From JAJFFW01 sp038531315 (GTDB lineage: Bacteria > Pseudomonadota > Alphaproteobacteria > Caulobacterales > Parvularculaceae): a DNA stretch of 55,910 bases. The position numbers and the translations under genes are program-made. The notes under the pieces were generated by a model. The model was not told where the DNA came from. It made no database searches and worked only from the letters and a program-made list of their open reading frames with translations. The DNA is taken from positions 1-55,910 of the forward strand of contig JBCBBT010000019.1 in the NCBI GenBank assembly GCA_038531315.1, given 5' to 3'. The stretch's first letter is position 1; every line of letters begins with the position of its first letter. Positions 1-8,262 of the stretch are shown piece by piece.

Positions 1-397
1 CAATGCAGATTGCCGCCGCAGCGAAATTAGCCGCGGCGCCCCCAAGCGTGATCGCGATTGAATGGCGATCCCATGCATATTCAGGCGGCGGCGTCGCAAT
101 AACAAATCCGCCAATATCCTGGCTCTTGGAAGCGGCGGAGATCGTGATCAGTTTTTTGCGTTTCGTCATGAAAATGTAGCGGCGGACAGATATTGCATGG
201 ACGCGCCATCCGGAAATCCACGCCGCGTAGGCGTGTCCAAGCTCATGAACAAGTATCGCAAGCGTCGAAAAAACCGCCGCGATCGCCAATCCAGCAAAGT
301 AAAACCAGAACCTATGCTCGGTGAGTTCCCATCCAACGACCGAACAAAAAATTATAGTAAGAGAAGCGACGCAAAAATTTACCAGGTGACGGATCAT
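1..397 (-). CDS. M50-type (site-2 protease-like) metallopeptidase, 3' end cut off by the window edge
   Basis: The reverse strand reads from an ATG at 397 through an open frame to base 1 (about 132 residues, no stop). An N-terminal hydrophobic stretch runs into LVHELGHAYAAW, a zinc-binding HExxH motif embedded in a membrane helix, as in M50 intramembrane or membrane-bound peptidases. A second hydrophobic segment with GGAAANF follows near the window edge, resembling the glycine/asparagine-rich segment after the HExxH helix in this superfamily. An in-frame TAA lies a few codons upstream of the ATG, so the start is well bounded, although no strong Shine-Dalgarno (SD) is visible. The C-terminal third zinc ligand (usually an NxxPxPxLDG-type motif) lies outside. 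Family assignment is firm for a zinc metallopeptidase fold; substrate is unknown. Confidence 0.72.
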   Translation of the reverse strand, partial: MIRHLVNFCVASLTIIFCSVVGWELTEHRFWFYFAGLAIAAVFSTLAILVHELGHAYAAWISGWRVHAISVRRYIFMTKRKKLITISAASKSQDIGGFVIATPPPEYAWDRHSIAITLGGAAANFAAAAICI

Positions 398-589
398 TGT
401 AATATCAACGTCTTTTTTTAATTAACGCCAACACCGCCCGATAGTTTCAATAATCATTCGTAATCGACGGGAAATGAATTTTACTTCGACTCCCTTAATA
501 GACGATAAATAGAGAATTCTCTATTATTAAAATATTGCACGAAGAAAAATCAGTTGTTTCAGCGGCGGTAGCCGACACCAAGCCTGCAA
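398..589. other. AT-rich intergenic region with an 18-bp perfect palindrome
   Basis: This gap between the end of the glutamate-synthase-like gene and the M50 peptidase start is clearly more AT-rich than its surroundings. It contains AATAGAGAATTCTCTATT at 508-525, a perfect 18-bp palindrome. The palindrome has no G+C stem or following T run, so it is not a typical terminator; an operator or promoter element for the peptidase gene is possible. No gene is visible here. Confidence 0.5.
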
Positions 590-2089
590 TTAAAGCGTTG
601 CGGCTATTCGTTCGCAGATCTTGTCGAGCGGCTCGGAGCGTCCGTCAGCCTGGACGATGCGGACATGGAACCGCTTCAGATCGCGCGCATGCGCCGCCCC
701 GCACGAATGCGCGATCATGGCGACGTCTTTGCGCATTTTCTCAACATAATTCGCGACTTGCGGCGCTTTCACCGTCGGCGTAAGGCCGCCCTGCAGGCTT
801 TTTTTGTGTGTCGTAATGCCGGTTGGGCACGTATTGGTATGACACCGAAGCGCCTGAATGCAGCCGATCGAAAACATAAAGCCCCGCGCCGTATTCACCG
901 CATCGGCGCCGGCGCAATAGGCCCACGCGACCTCGGCCGGCGTCACCAGCTTTCCGGAAGCGATGACTTTGATGCGCGACTTCAATCCTCTGCGTTCCAG
1001 AATTTCTACCAGAATTGGCAGAACAGATTTCAACGGCAGACCGACATTGTCCATCAAGGACATCGGCGCAGCGCCCGTCCCGCCATCGCCGCCGTCGATC
1101 GTGATAAAGTCCGGCGCGCTTTCAATGCCGCGTTTTTCAATTTCATCGCAAAGATCGTAGAGCCAGCCATAGGCGCCGACGACGATTTTAATCCCCGTCG
1201 GCAGCCCTGAGACACGTCGCACACGGTGAATAAAGTCCAGAAGATCGTCAACGGTATCGACTTCGGGGTGGCGGTTCGGCGACACCGAGGCTTTGCCGGC
1301 GGGAATGCCGCGGATTTGCGCAATTTCCCGGTTCACTTTTTTCGCCGGAAGCAGCCCGCCTTTTCCGGGTTTGGCGCCCTGCGCAAGCTTGATTTCGATC
1401 ATCTTAACCTGTGCATGTCCGGCGACTTCCTTCAGTTTGCCATCGGACAAGCCGCCGTCCGCGTCACGCACGCCGTATTTGGCGGTGCCGATCTGAAAAA
1501 TGATGTCGCAGCCGCCTTCAAGATGAAACGGCGACAGGGCCCCCTCGCCTGTGTTCATCCAGCAGCCGGCGAGCTGCGCGCCGCGCGACAATGTCTGGAT
1601 TGCTGGTTTCGATAAAGCGCCGTAACTCATGCCAGAAATATTGACAATCGAGGACGCCGTATAGGGGTTCGGCGTATAAGGCCCATACGTGACCGCCGGC
1701 GGGTTGCGCGTATCTTCTTCAAGTTTCGGGAACGGGCAATTCACAAAGATTGGCGTACCGACGAGGTTAAGGTTGCGTGTTGATCCAAATGGCTGCGTAT
1801 TGTTGCGCCCTTTCGACGACTTATAAATCCAGTCCCGCTCGGCGCGATTGAACGGCATCTCCTCGCGGTCAAGCGCAAAGAAGTACTGACGGAAAAACTC
1901 GCCGAGATGGGTGAAGAGATCGCGAAAGCGACCAATAACCGGAAAATTGTGCCGAATGGCGTCGCGCGACTGATTGGCGTCGATGAAGTACAGAATGACA
2001 AACGTCAAAAAGCCCGCGCCGACAACGACGATAAAAAGCGAGGCGAACAGCTCCAACCCCACCATCGCCCACCGCGAAATGAATTCCAT
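590..2089 (-). CDS. FMN-binding glutamate synthase family protein (GltB-like domain, membrane-anchored)
   Basis: The 499-residue protein has an N-terminal hydrophobic helix (about residues 9-33), then a glutamate-synthase central/FMN-type (beta/alpha)8 domain. Recognisable pieces are ISGMSYGALSKPAIQTLSRG, GEGALSPFHLEGG, the FITIDGGDGGTGAAPMS phosphate-binding loop and the cysteine cluster CIQALRCHTNTCPTGI, which in glutamate synthases ligates the 3Fe-4S cluster. There is no glutaminase (class II amidotransferase) domain, so it belongs to the short stand-alone family, whose physiological substrate is not well established. A strong GGAGGA lies 9 nt before the ATG. Reaction as a true glutamate synthase is inference; the fold assignment is confident. 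Confidence 0.9.
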   Translation of the reverse strand: MEFISRWAMVGLELFASLFIVVVGAGFLTFVILYFIDANQSRDAIRHNFPVIGRFRDLFTHLGEFFRQYFFALDREEMPFNRAERDWIYKSSKGRNNTQPFGSTRNLNLVGTPIFVNCPFPKLEEDTRNPPAVTYGPYTPNPYTASSIVNISGMSYGALSKPAIQTLSRGAQLAGCWMNTGEGALSPFHLEGGCDIIFQIGTAKYGVRDADGGLSDGKLKEVAGHAQVKMIEIKLAQGAKPGKGGLLPAKKVNREIAQIRGIPAGKASVSPNRHPEVDTVDDLLDFIHRVRRVSGLPTGIKIVVGAYGWLYDLCDEIEKRGIESAPDFITIDGGDGGTGAAPMSLMDNVGLPLKSVLPILVEILERRGLKSRIKVIASGKLVTPAEVAWAYCAGADAVNTARGFMFSIGCIQALRCHTNTCPTGITTHKKSLQGGLTPTVKAPQVANYVEKMRKDVAMIAHSCGAAHARDLKRFHVRIVQADGRSEPLDKICERIAATL

Positions 2090-2236
2090 AAGCGCGCATC
2101 CTCCATGGCTTTCGCGAGATCATGTCTACGCGAGACTATGAAGGATTTGAGGAAACTGGCAACACGCGCGCCGCGCCGCCGCAGTATGCGCGGCGTGCGT
2201 TATTTTGCGGCGGCTTCGGCGGCGTGTGTGAGCGCT

Positions 2237-3820
2237 TTATTCGGCGGCTTGCGCTGGCGCCGGCGGGGCCCAGCGCAGGATCGGCTTGCGCGCGGCGCCC
2301 GTCTCATCAAGACGGCGGCGCGGCGCAAAATAGGGCGCCGATTTGAAACTGTCAGCCTCGCCGGCCTTTGCGCGCCGCGCCAGCGACAACAAGGCGTCGC
2401 AGAAAAGATCGAGCTCCTGTTTTGATTCTGACTCGGTCGGCTCAATCAACATGGCGCCGTGCACGACGAGCGGGAAATACATCGTCATCGGATGATACCC
2501 CTCGTCAATCATCGCTTTGGCGAAATCGATGGTTTCAAGCCCCGTGTCGGCGAGCCATCGATCGTCAAACAATGTCTCATGCATGCAAAAACCGTCAAAG
2601 GCAGTCGTCATTTCCTGCCGCAAGCGGGCCTGAACGTAGTTTGCATTCAAGACTGCGTCTTCGGCCGCCTGACGAATGCCGTCGGCGCCGTGGCTCATCA
2701 TGTAGGCGAGCGCGCGCACGAACATGCCCATCTGACCGTGAAACGCCGTCATCCGTCCGAAACTTTCAGACGCCTCGCCTTCGCCTTTGGCGGCGCTGCG
2801 GGTTTCAACGAGATGATAATCGCCCGCGCCTTCCTTCACGACATAGGGGATGGGCGCATAGGGCGCGAGCGCTTGCGAAAGGACGGTCGGCCCTGAACCC
2901 GGCCCCCCGCCGCCATGGGGCGTTGAAAATGTCTTGTGCAGATTAATATGCATCGCATCCACGCCGAGATCGCCGGGACGCGCCTTGCAGGCAATCGCGT
3001 TAAAGTTCGCGCCGTCGCAATAAAAGTAGCCGCCAACCTCGTGCACCGCATCCGCAATGGCGCGGATATCGCGCTCAAAGAGACCGCAGGTATTCGGATT
3101 TGTCACCATGATGCCGGCGACGTCTTCGCCCAGCTTTCCCTTCAAGGCGGCGAGATCGACGCGGCCGGTCTCGTCAGCGGGAATACTATCGACCTTGAAC
3201 CCGCACTGGGCGGCGGTCGCCGGGTTTGTTCCGTGTGCTGATTCCGGAGCAAGGACGCGGGTGCGTGTCGCGGTCTCGCCGCGGGCGTCAATCGCCGCCC
3301 GGATCGCCATCATCCCGCAGAGCTCGCCATGGGCGCCGGCCTTCGGCGACATCGCAACCGCGGGCATGCCCGTCATTTCCATCAGCCAATGCGCCAGCGT
3401 ATCGACCAGTTCCAGAGCGCCCTGCACCGTGGACTGCGGCTGCAGGGGGTGGACGTCGGCAAAGCCCGGCATCCGCGCGGCTTTTTCATTAAGCCGCGGG
3501 TTATGTTTCATGGTGCACGATCCGAGCGGAAAGGGGCCCATGTCGATGGCGTAGTTCTTCTGGCTGAGACGCACGAAGTGACGCATCGTTTCAGGCTCGG
3601 ACAAGCCCGGCAGACCGATGGCGCTGGTGCGCTCCAGCCCGCCAAGCCGCGGCGTAACGCCTTCCAGGTCGGCGAAGTCAACGCCCGTCGCATCAAACGC
3701 ATTTCGCTCAAAGATCAAGGGTTCCTCAATCTGCAGCGCGCGGTTGCCAGTCAACGTTTCAGCCGGCGACATCTCAATCTCACGCGGCGATGTGGGACGG
3801 CCCTGGTTATTCATCGTCAT
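2237..3820 (-). CDS. gcvPB: Glycine dehydrogenase (decarboxylating) subunit 2, P-protein C-terminal half
   Basis: This 527-residue PLP enzyme is the C-terminal half of the glycine cleavage P-protein; with GcvPA it decarboxylates glycine and loads the aminomethyl group on lipoyl-GcvH. GPFPLGSCTMKHNP near residues 96-108 and the PLP-binding INLHKTFSTPHGGGGPG (Lys296) are diagnostic. It is the last gene of the leftward gcvT-gcvH-gcvPA-(small gene)-gcvPB operon, separated from gcvPA by an unrelated secreted-protein gene. The two-gene arrangement of P-protein is common in alphaproteobacteria and Gram-positives. An AGAAAG box precedes the ATG. Confidence 0.97.
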   Translation of the reverse strand: MTMNNQGRPTSPREIEMSPAETLTGNRALQIEEPLIFERNAFDATGVDFADLEGVTPRLGGLERTSAIGLPGLSEPETMRHFVRLSQKNYAIDMGPFPLGSCTMKHNPRLNEKAARMPGFADVHPLQPQSTVQGALELVDTLAHWLMEMTGMPAVAMSPKAGAHGELCGMMAIRAAIDARGETATRTRVLAPESAHGTNPATAAQCGFKVDSIPADETGRVDLAALKGKLGEDVAGIMVTNPNTCGLFERDIRAIADAVHEVGGYFYCDGANFNAIACKARPGDLGVDAMHINLHKTFSTPHGGGGPGSGPTVLSQALAPYAPIPYVVKEGAGDYHLVETRSAAKGEGEASESFGRMTAFHGQMGMFVRALAYMMSHGADGIRQAAEDAVLNANYVQARLRQEMTTAFDGFCMHETLFDDRWLADTGLETIDFAKAMIDEGYHPMTMYFPLVVHGAMLIEPTESESKQELDLFCDALLSLARRAKAGEADSFKSAPYFAPRRRLDETGAARKPILRWAPPAPAQAAE

Positions 3821-3854
3821 GACAGATCTTTCTATAATCCGATTATTGTAAAGC

Positions 3855-4418
3855 CTACCGGACAGTTATGGAGTCTGGCGGCCGAGACAACGCCCGCGCC
3901 ACGCAAGGCTCCAAAGGCGGCCCATGGGCAAAAACACTATCAGCATGCCATTCTATCAAGCGGTTGATCGGCTCGGAAACAATATCCTCACCGGCTTCGA
4001 ATGCGGCTTGCTGAGAGGCGGTAAAGCAAGAGCGCGTTCCTGATATTTCGATCAGCAAAAAGGCGCCGTTAGGTAAGTCGCCGAAGTTCTGTCGCACGCC
4101 ACAATTCGCTTTGATATGATTGTCATTTCCGAACGCGCTGAGGTGTTTGTCAAACGCGGCTTTGATGGGTCCCGGGACAGCTGCGTCATTATAGGCCATG
4201 GAAACCAATTCAATCGGCGATCGTCCAAAAACAATCGGATCCGTCGCGCCGAAAGCGATTTTGAACTCATAGGAACTTTCGCCCCGACAACTGACCCTGA
4301 ATGTTTGCTCGTGTTCTCCTTGTACGTAGAACGCAAAAGGCGTCCACGGGTCGCTGGCAAGCGCCGGGGCCGCCTGCAAAAAAAGAACACAGAAAATTAT
4401 CAGAAAACGCATTGTCAC
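3855..4418 (-). CDS. Small secreted protein of unknown function inside the gcv operon
   Basis: The frame begins at a GTG overlapping the gcvPA stop (GTGA) with an in-frame ATG two codons later (4410-4412). The ATG gives a clean signal peptide, MRFLIIFCVLFLQAAPALAS, cleaved near ALA-SDP. The mature part (about 165 residues) has four cysteines (SCRG, ANCG, RSCF, EPCV), suggesting two disulfides in the periplasm. I recognise no family. Base composition is lower in G+C than the flanking gcv genes, with A-rich codons around the start. The stop-start overlap implies translational coupling to gcvPA, yet an exported protein has no evident role in the cytoplasmic glycine cleavage complex; it may be a recent insertion. 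Confidence 0.75.
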   Translation of the reverse strand: MTMRFLIIFCVLFLQAAPALASDPWTPFAFYVQGEHEQTFRVSCRGESSYEFKIAFGATDPIVFGRSPIELVSMAYNDAAVPGPIKAAFDKHLSAFGNDNHIKANCGVRQNFGDLPNGAFLLIEISGTRSCFTASQQAAFEAGEDIVSEPINRLIEWHADSVFAHGPPLEPCVARALSRPPDSITVR

Positions 4419-5755
4419 AAAACGTCTGTCAATGCCTGGTGAAAGCTCTGGATATCTTCATTTGTTACACACTCTGTTGCGGCGAGGATGAGCAAATTGT
4501 CAGCTTCATCCGTGTGCGGCCATAGCCGTCCGCCGGGCACGCCGGCGAGGATGCCTTTTGCGGCCAGCGCCTCAACGACATCTGTCGCGTTTTTCGGCAA
4601 CCGCACCGTAATCTCATTGAAGAACGCCTTATTGACGACCTCGACGCCGTCAACCTGCGACAAGGCGTCGGCCGTCTTGCAGGCGGCTTCATGGTTCAGC
4701 ATCGCCATGCGCCGCAGGCCGACTTCGCCGAGCAAGGTCATGTGAACGGTAAAAGCAAGCGCGCACAAACCGGAATTCGTGCAGATATTCGACGTCGCCT
4801 TGTCGCGCCGGATATGCTGCTCGCGCGTCGACAGCGTCAGGACGAAGCCGCGTTTGCCGGCCGCATCTGTCGTTTCCCCGCAAAGCCGGCCCGGCATCTG
4901 GCGCATATATTTCTGGCGCGTTGCAAAAAGCCCGACATAAGGCCCGCCGAAATTAAGCGGCACGCCAATCGACTGGCCCTCGCCGACCACAATATCGGCC
5001 CCCATTTCACCGGGGCTCTTGATTGCGCCCAACGACACAATCTCGGTGACCACGGCAATCAGAAGGGCGCCTTTCGCGTGCGCGGCGTCAGCTATTGGCG
5101 TCAGGTCGCGCAGATTGCCGAAGACATCGGGGTTTTGAACGATGACGCAGGACGTATTCTCATCGATATGCGAGGCGAGATCTTCGCTCGCTTCCGGATC
5201 AGGCGCTGCGATAACAACATCGTCCCCGACCAACTCAGAGTTCGTGCGCGTCACCGCCGCATAATGCGGATGAAGCCCGCCCGATATGACGACGCGGCCC
5301 CGTTTCGTCACGCGCCGCGCCATGAGCGCCGCCTCCGCGCAGGCCGTTGAGCCGTCATACATGGAGGCGTTGGCGACTTCCATGCCCGTGAGAGCGGCGA
5401 CCTGGGTCTGAAACTCAAACAGATACTGAAGCGTGCCTTGCGCAATCTCTGGCTGGTATGGCGTATAAGAAGTCAAAAACTCCGAGCGCTGAATGATGTG
5501 GTCGGCGGTTGCGGGAATATGATGTTTATAGGCCCCGCAGCCGACAAAAAACGGGCCGGCGCCCGCCGCCCTGTTCTTTGCAGACATGGCGTCGAGCGCG
5601 CGTTCGACGACCATTTCCGATGTATGATCAGGCAAATCGATCGGCGCGTTCAACGCGTCAGCGGGAACATCTGCAAACAGATCATCAATCGATGTTGCGC
5701 CGACGGCCTGCAACATCTGACGTCTGTCGGTCTCGGAATGGGGAAGATATCTCAT
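4415..5755 (-). CDS. gcvPA: Glycine dehydrogenase (decarboxylating) subunit 1, P-protein N-terminal half
   Basis: The 446-residue protein starts MRYLPHSETDRRQML, typical of GcvPA, and carries PYQPEIAQGTLQYLFEFQTQ, NASMYDGSTACAEA and GEGQSIGVPLNFGGPYVGLFA, all hallmarks of the N-terminal half of P-protein, a degenerate PLP-fold subunit that pairs with GcvPB. It lies 72 bp downstream of gcvH in the same direction. Its stop codon overlaps the GTG of the small secreted-protein gene that separates it from gcvPB. Confidence 0.97.
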   Translation of the reverse strand: MRYLPHSETDRRQMLQAVGATSIDDLFADVPADALNAPIDLPDHTSEMVVERALDAMSAKNRAAGAGPFFVGCGAYKHHIPATADHIIQRSEFLTSYTPYQPEIAQGTLQYLFEFQTQVAALTGMEVANASMYDGSTACAEAALMARRVTKRGRVVISGGLHPHYAAVTRTNSELVGDDVVIAAPDPEASEDLASHIDENTSCVIVQNPDVFGNLRDLTPIADAAHAKGALLIAVVTEIVSLGAIKSPGEMGADIVVGEGQSIGVPLNFGGPYVGLFATRQKYMRQMPGRLCGETTDAAGKRGFVLTLSTREQHIRRDKATSNICTNSGLCALAFTVHMTLLGEVGLRRMAMLNHEAACKTADALSQVDGVEVVNKAFFNEITVRLPKNATDVVEALAAKGILAGVPGGRLWPHTDEADNLLILAATECVTNEDIQSFHQALTDVL

Positions 5756-5807
5756 CGTTCTACTGTACTCCCGCCTGACTTTCTTGAAGGGCGTTTCGTG
5801 ATCGTAT

Positions 5808-5825
5808 GGGCGCGCCGGCGCGCCC
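5808..5825. repeat. Perfect 18-bp G+C palindrome between gcvH and gcvPA
   Basis: GGGCGCGCCGGCGCGCCC is self-complementary with no loop spacer and lies in the gap between the gcvH stop and gcvPA start. In mRNA it could fold into a very stable short hairpin, which might act as a processing or stability element that sets the relative amounts of H-protein and P-protein. It has no T run, so it is not a standard terminator. Confidence 0.5.
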
Positions 5826-5827
5826 GC

Positions 5828-6196
5828 TCAGCCGCCGGCGAATTCCTTGTAGGCGGCTTCATCCATCAGCGCGTCGAGTTCGCCGGCGTTCGCCGGCTTG
5901 ATTTTGACAAACCAGGCCTCGCCCGCGGGGTCCTCGTTGACCTTGGCCGGCTCATCGACGATCGCCGCATTCACTTCGACAATTTCACCGGATATCGGCG
6001 CATAGACGTCTGACGCGGCTTTCACGGATTCAACGACCGCCATGTCGTCTTTTTGCGAGAATGTCTTGCCGGTTTCAGGCAGCTCGACAAAAACAACGTC
6101 GCCGAGTTGTTCGGCGGCGTGCTGGGTGATTCCGACAACAGCAATATCGCCGTCCATCCGGACCCATTCATGGTCTTCTGTAAACCGCGTGGTCAT
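5828..6196 (-). CDS. gcvH: Glycine cleavage system H protein
   Basis: The lipoyl carrier protein of the glycine cleavage system is 122 residues, normal for the family. It starts MTTRFTEDHEWVR and holds the lipoylation site VVESVKAASDVYAPISG (Lys59). A longer upstream frame exists, but the ATG at 6196 has a clear AGGAGAG box and begins exactly where H proteins begin. Only 13 bp separate it from the gcvT stop, so the two are co-transcribed under the glycine riboswitch. Confidence 0.97.
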   Translation of the reverse strand: MTTRFTEDHEWVRMDGDIAVVGITQHAAEQLGDVVFVELPETGKTFSQKDDMAVVESVKAASDVYAPISGEIVEVNAAIVDEPAKVNEDPAGEAWFVKIKPANAGELDALMDEAAYKEFAGG

Positions 6197-6209
6197 GGGC
6201 AGTGCTCTC

Positions 6210-7325
6210 CTATCCTCTCTTATAACGGTGGGGCGCGAACGGCAGATCAACCACAGTCGCTGGCAAGGCTTTATCGCGCACAAGAAGGCGCAAGGGCGCA
6301 CCCGGCTGGGCGTGTTCTGTCGAAACATACCCCATCGCGACGGGACCGCCGACGGTCGGCCCAAAGCCGCCCGATGTCACGGCCCCGATTGTGTTGCCGT
6401 CCAAATCCTGAATACGCGTCCCTTCGCGGGCGGGCGCGCGGCCTTCGGGCTTGATGCCGACGCGGCGCTTTTTCGGGCCGTCGCGCAATTGTCCCTGAAT
6501 GTGTTCCGCCCCGGGAAAGCCGCCTTCCTGGCGCCGGCGTTTGCCGATCGCGAACGCGATGTCGCCTTCGACCGGCGTCGTGTTTTCATCAAGATCATGG
6601 CCGTAAAGGCAGAGCCCGGCCTCAAGGCGCAACGAGTCACGCGCGCCGAGCCCTATCGGCTTTGCAAGATCATGCGCCAGCAACGTCTCGGCGAGCACGG
6701 GCGCATCTTTGTCGGCGACGGAAATCTCAAAGCCGTCCTCGCCGGTATAGCCGGACCGGCTCACGACGGCGTCGACGCCGGCAATCGTCATCGGCGCAAA
6801 GGTCATAAAGGTGAGAGTTGCGGCCTCGGGCGCGTGCGCGCTCAAAACGTCGACCGCTCTCGGTCCCTGTAACGCCAATAACGCGCGGTCGTCAAAGCGT
6901 TCAAGCCTGACGCCGCCCGGCAGCCGCGCTTCGATATAAGCGTAGTCTTTGTCCTTGCAGGCGGCGTTGACGACAATGTTCAGCCGGCCGTCCGCATCCG
7001 GACGACTGACAATCAGATCGTCCAGAATACCGCCCTCGTCATTCAGCAAAACCGTATAACGCTGGCGCTGTCGCCCGAGTTTTTGAATTTCGCCGGGCGT
7101 CAGGGTTTCAAGAGCGGCGGCTGTCGTCTTGTGATCGGGTCCGACAAGCGCCGCCTGCCCCATATGCGAGACATCGAACAGGCCGGCGGCGTTGCGCGTA
7201 TGGAGGTGTTCTTTAAGGACGCCGTCCGGAAACTGAACCGGCATGTCATAGCCGGCGAAAGGCACCATTTTGGCGCCGAGAGAAACATGAAGGGCGTGCA
7301 ACGGCGTTGTCTTAAGGTCGGTCAT
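6210..7325 (-). CDS. gcvT: Aminomethyltransferase, glycine cleavage T protein
   Basis: T protein transfers the methylene group from aminomethyl-GcvH to tetrahydrofolate and releases ammonia. The 371-residue product starts MTDLKTTPLHALHVSLGAKM and shows GLFDVSHMGQ, SRSGYTGEDGFEIS and GLGARDSLRLEAGLCLYGHD, all standard. The frame is open far upstream, but that part is the riboswitch leader and does not resemble T protein, so the ATG at 7325 is chosen. SD pairing is weak (TTGGGA), which could matter for riboswitch control. It is the first gene of the gcv operon. Confidence 0.96.
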   Translation of the reverse strand: MTDLKTTPLHALHVSLGAKMVPFAGYDMPVQFPDGVLKEHLHTRNAAGLFDVSHMGQAALVGPDHKTTAAALETLTPGEIQKLGRQRQRYTVLLNDEGGILDDLIVSRPDADGRLNIVVNAACKDKDYAYIEARLPGGVRLERFDDRALLALQGPRAVDVLSAHAPEAATLTFMTFAPMTIAGVDAVVSRSGYTGEDGFEISVADKDAPVLAETLLAHDLAKPIGLGARDSLRLEAGLCLYGHDLDENTTPVEGDIAFAIGKRRRQEGGFPGAEHIQGQLRDGPKKRRVGIKPEGRAPAREGTRIQDLDGNTIGAVTSGGFGPTVGGPVAMGYVSTEHAQPGAPLRLLVRDKALPATVVDLPFAPHRYKRG

Positions 7326-7364
7326 CGGATGGTCCCAATAGGAGCGACGCCGCCAATGGCGACG

Positions 7365-7575
7365 ACCCCGGCTGTCATGGGACCTGAGAGATTTCACAGG
7401 AACGCGCCCTGTGCGCGCTCCGCTTACTCCTTCGGTGACGTCCAGCGCCTGCGGCGCCGACATCTTTCCAGCCTTGTCCTGTCGCGGCGGCGGTCCTTTT
7501 GCCTGAGAGTTTCCGGGGCGGTTGCTCCTTCGGCGCCCGGCCTTGTCGGCCGGGTCTCTCCCGCTTTCGCGATGC
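7365..7575 (-). promoter_or_regulatory. Tandem (two-aptamer) glycine riboswitch controlling the gcv operon
   Basis: In the leftward transcript upstream of gcvT the first aptamer reads GCGGGAGAGACC ... GCCGAAGGAGCAA ... CTCTCAGGCAAAAGGACCG. The second reads GGACAAGGCTGGAAAGATG ... CACCGAAGGAGTAAGCG ... ATCTCTCAGGTCCCATGACA. The paired GCCGAAGGAGCAA / ACCGAAGGAGTAA cores and the CTCTCAGG strands are the conserved glycine aptamer signatures, and two copies in series upstream of gcvT is the classic arrangement. Glycine binding is expected to raise gcv expression. A GGTCCC in the second aptamer (7379-7384) is complementary to a GGGACC (7331-7336) just before the gcvT ATG, a possible expression-platform pairing. 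Confidence 0.93.
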
Positions 7576-7683
7576 CGCAGAATCGCCTGCGGCCCGTGCG
7601 AGCCTAGCCGCCGATCGCCTTGTGTCAATCAGCGAATTGCAGCCCCATCGATGCAACCGCATCGATATCGCGCCGAGGGTCTG
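7576..7683. other. gcv promoter region downstream of the zur-like gene
   Basis: The stretch between the riboswitch 5' end and the stop of the Fur-family gene contains no gene. It must hold the gcv promoter if the operon has its own, but I do not see a convincing -35/-10 pair. Confidence 0.3.
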
Positions 7684-8118
7684 CTAGGCCGCCTGCGGTG
7701 CGCACTCTTTGCACACGCCTTTGACTTCCAGACGGGCCATATGCGTTTCAAAGCGCGCCTGGCGGACAGCGGGCATCAACCCGAAATCGACGCCATCAAG
7801 ATCGATTTCCTCGACGTGGGGGCATTTTTCGCAGACGAGAAACGCTTCAACGCTGTGCGGCCCGTCATGGTTACACGGCACAAAGGCGTTCAACCCATCG
7901 AGTTTGTGGATAAATCCTTTGTCCTCAAGCCCTTCGAGCGCGCGATAAACGGTCATGGGCGCCCGCACGCCCTTGTCTTTCAGGACATCGAGAATTTCGT
8001 AGGCCTTCATCGGGTCCTGGGCTTGAGACAACGCCTCCCAGACAAGTTTTTCATTTTTTGTGAGGCCTTTCGGCGGTTCACTGACGCCATTCCCACCCAT
8101 ACCACTACACTCACTCAT
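7684..8118 (-). CDS. zur: Fur-family transcriptional regulator, Zur-like
   Basis: The protein is a metal-dependent repressor of the Fur superfamily. After a short N-terminus, LTKNEKLVWEALSQAQDPMKAYEIL begins the winged helix, with APMTVYRALEGLEDKGFIHK as recognition region, and the C-terminal dimerisation domain carries two CxxC pairs (CEKC, CKEC) that bind structural zinc. The overall layout matches Zur rather than Fur. The frame extends upstream to a TTG at 8220, but the ATG at 8118 has an AAGGAAGGGAA box and is preferred (144 residues). Zinc as the sensed metal is inferred from the family pattern. A repeated GTTATATC motif lies upstream. Confidence 0.85.
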   Translation of the reverse strand: MSECSGMGGNGVSEPPKGLTKNEKLVWEALSQAQDPMKAYEILDVLKDKGVRAPMTVYRALEGLEDKGFIHKLDGLNAFVPCNHDGPHSVEAFLVCEKCPHVEEIDLDGVDFGLMPAVRQARFETHMARLEVKGVCKECAPQAA

Positions 8119-8262
8119 TCCCGTTCCCTTCCTTGATGCGCCCATCCTTGATGCGACGTAACTCAATGCAGAATTCGTCGATGCGCCATCTCCAAAATGC
8201 GCCTGCTCTTTAGACGTCAACTTCAGATCGTTGCGCCATCCCGCGCTGGCCCACGCGCAAAC

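Noticed and set aside
62..421. 119-residue plus-strand open frame at the left end
   Set aside because: It lies antisense to a reverse-strand frame with HExxH and hydrophobic helices. The plus-strand product is Arg-rich, without resemblance to any family.
1907..2425. 172-residue plus-strand frame spanning the gcvPB-glutamate synthase gap
   Set aside because: It overlaps both real genes antisense, has no SD and an Arg-rich product.
6210..7628. 472-residue open frame for gcvT reaching across the leader
   Set aside because: The added residues are encoded by the glycine riboswitch and do not resemble T protein.
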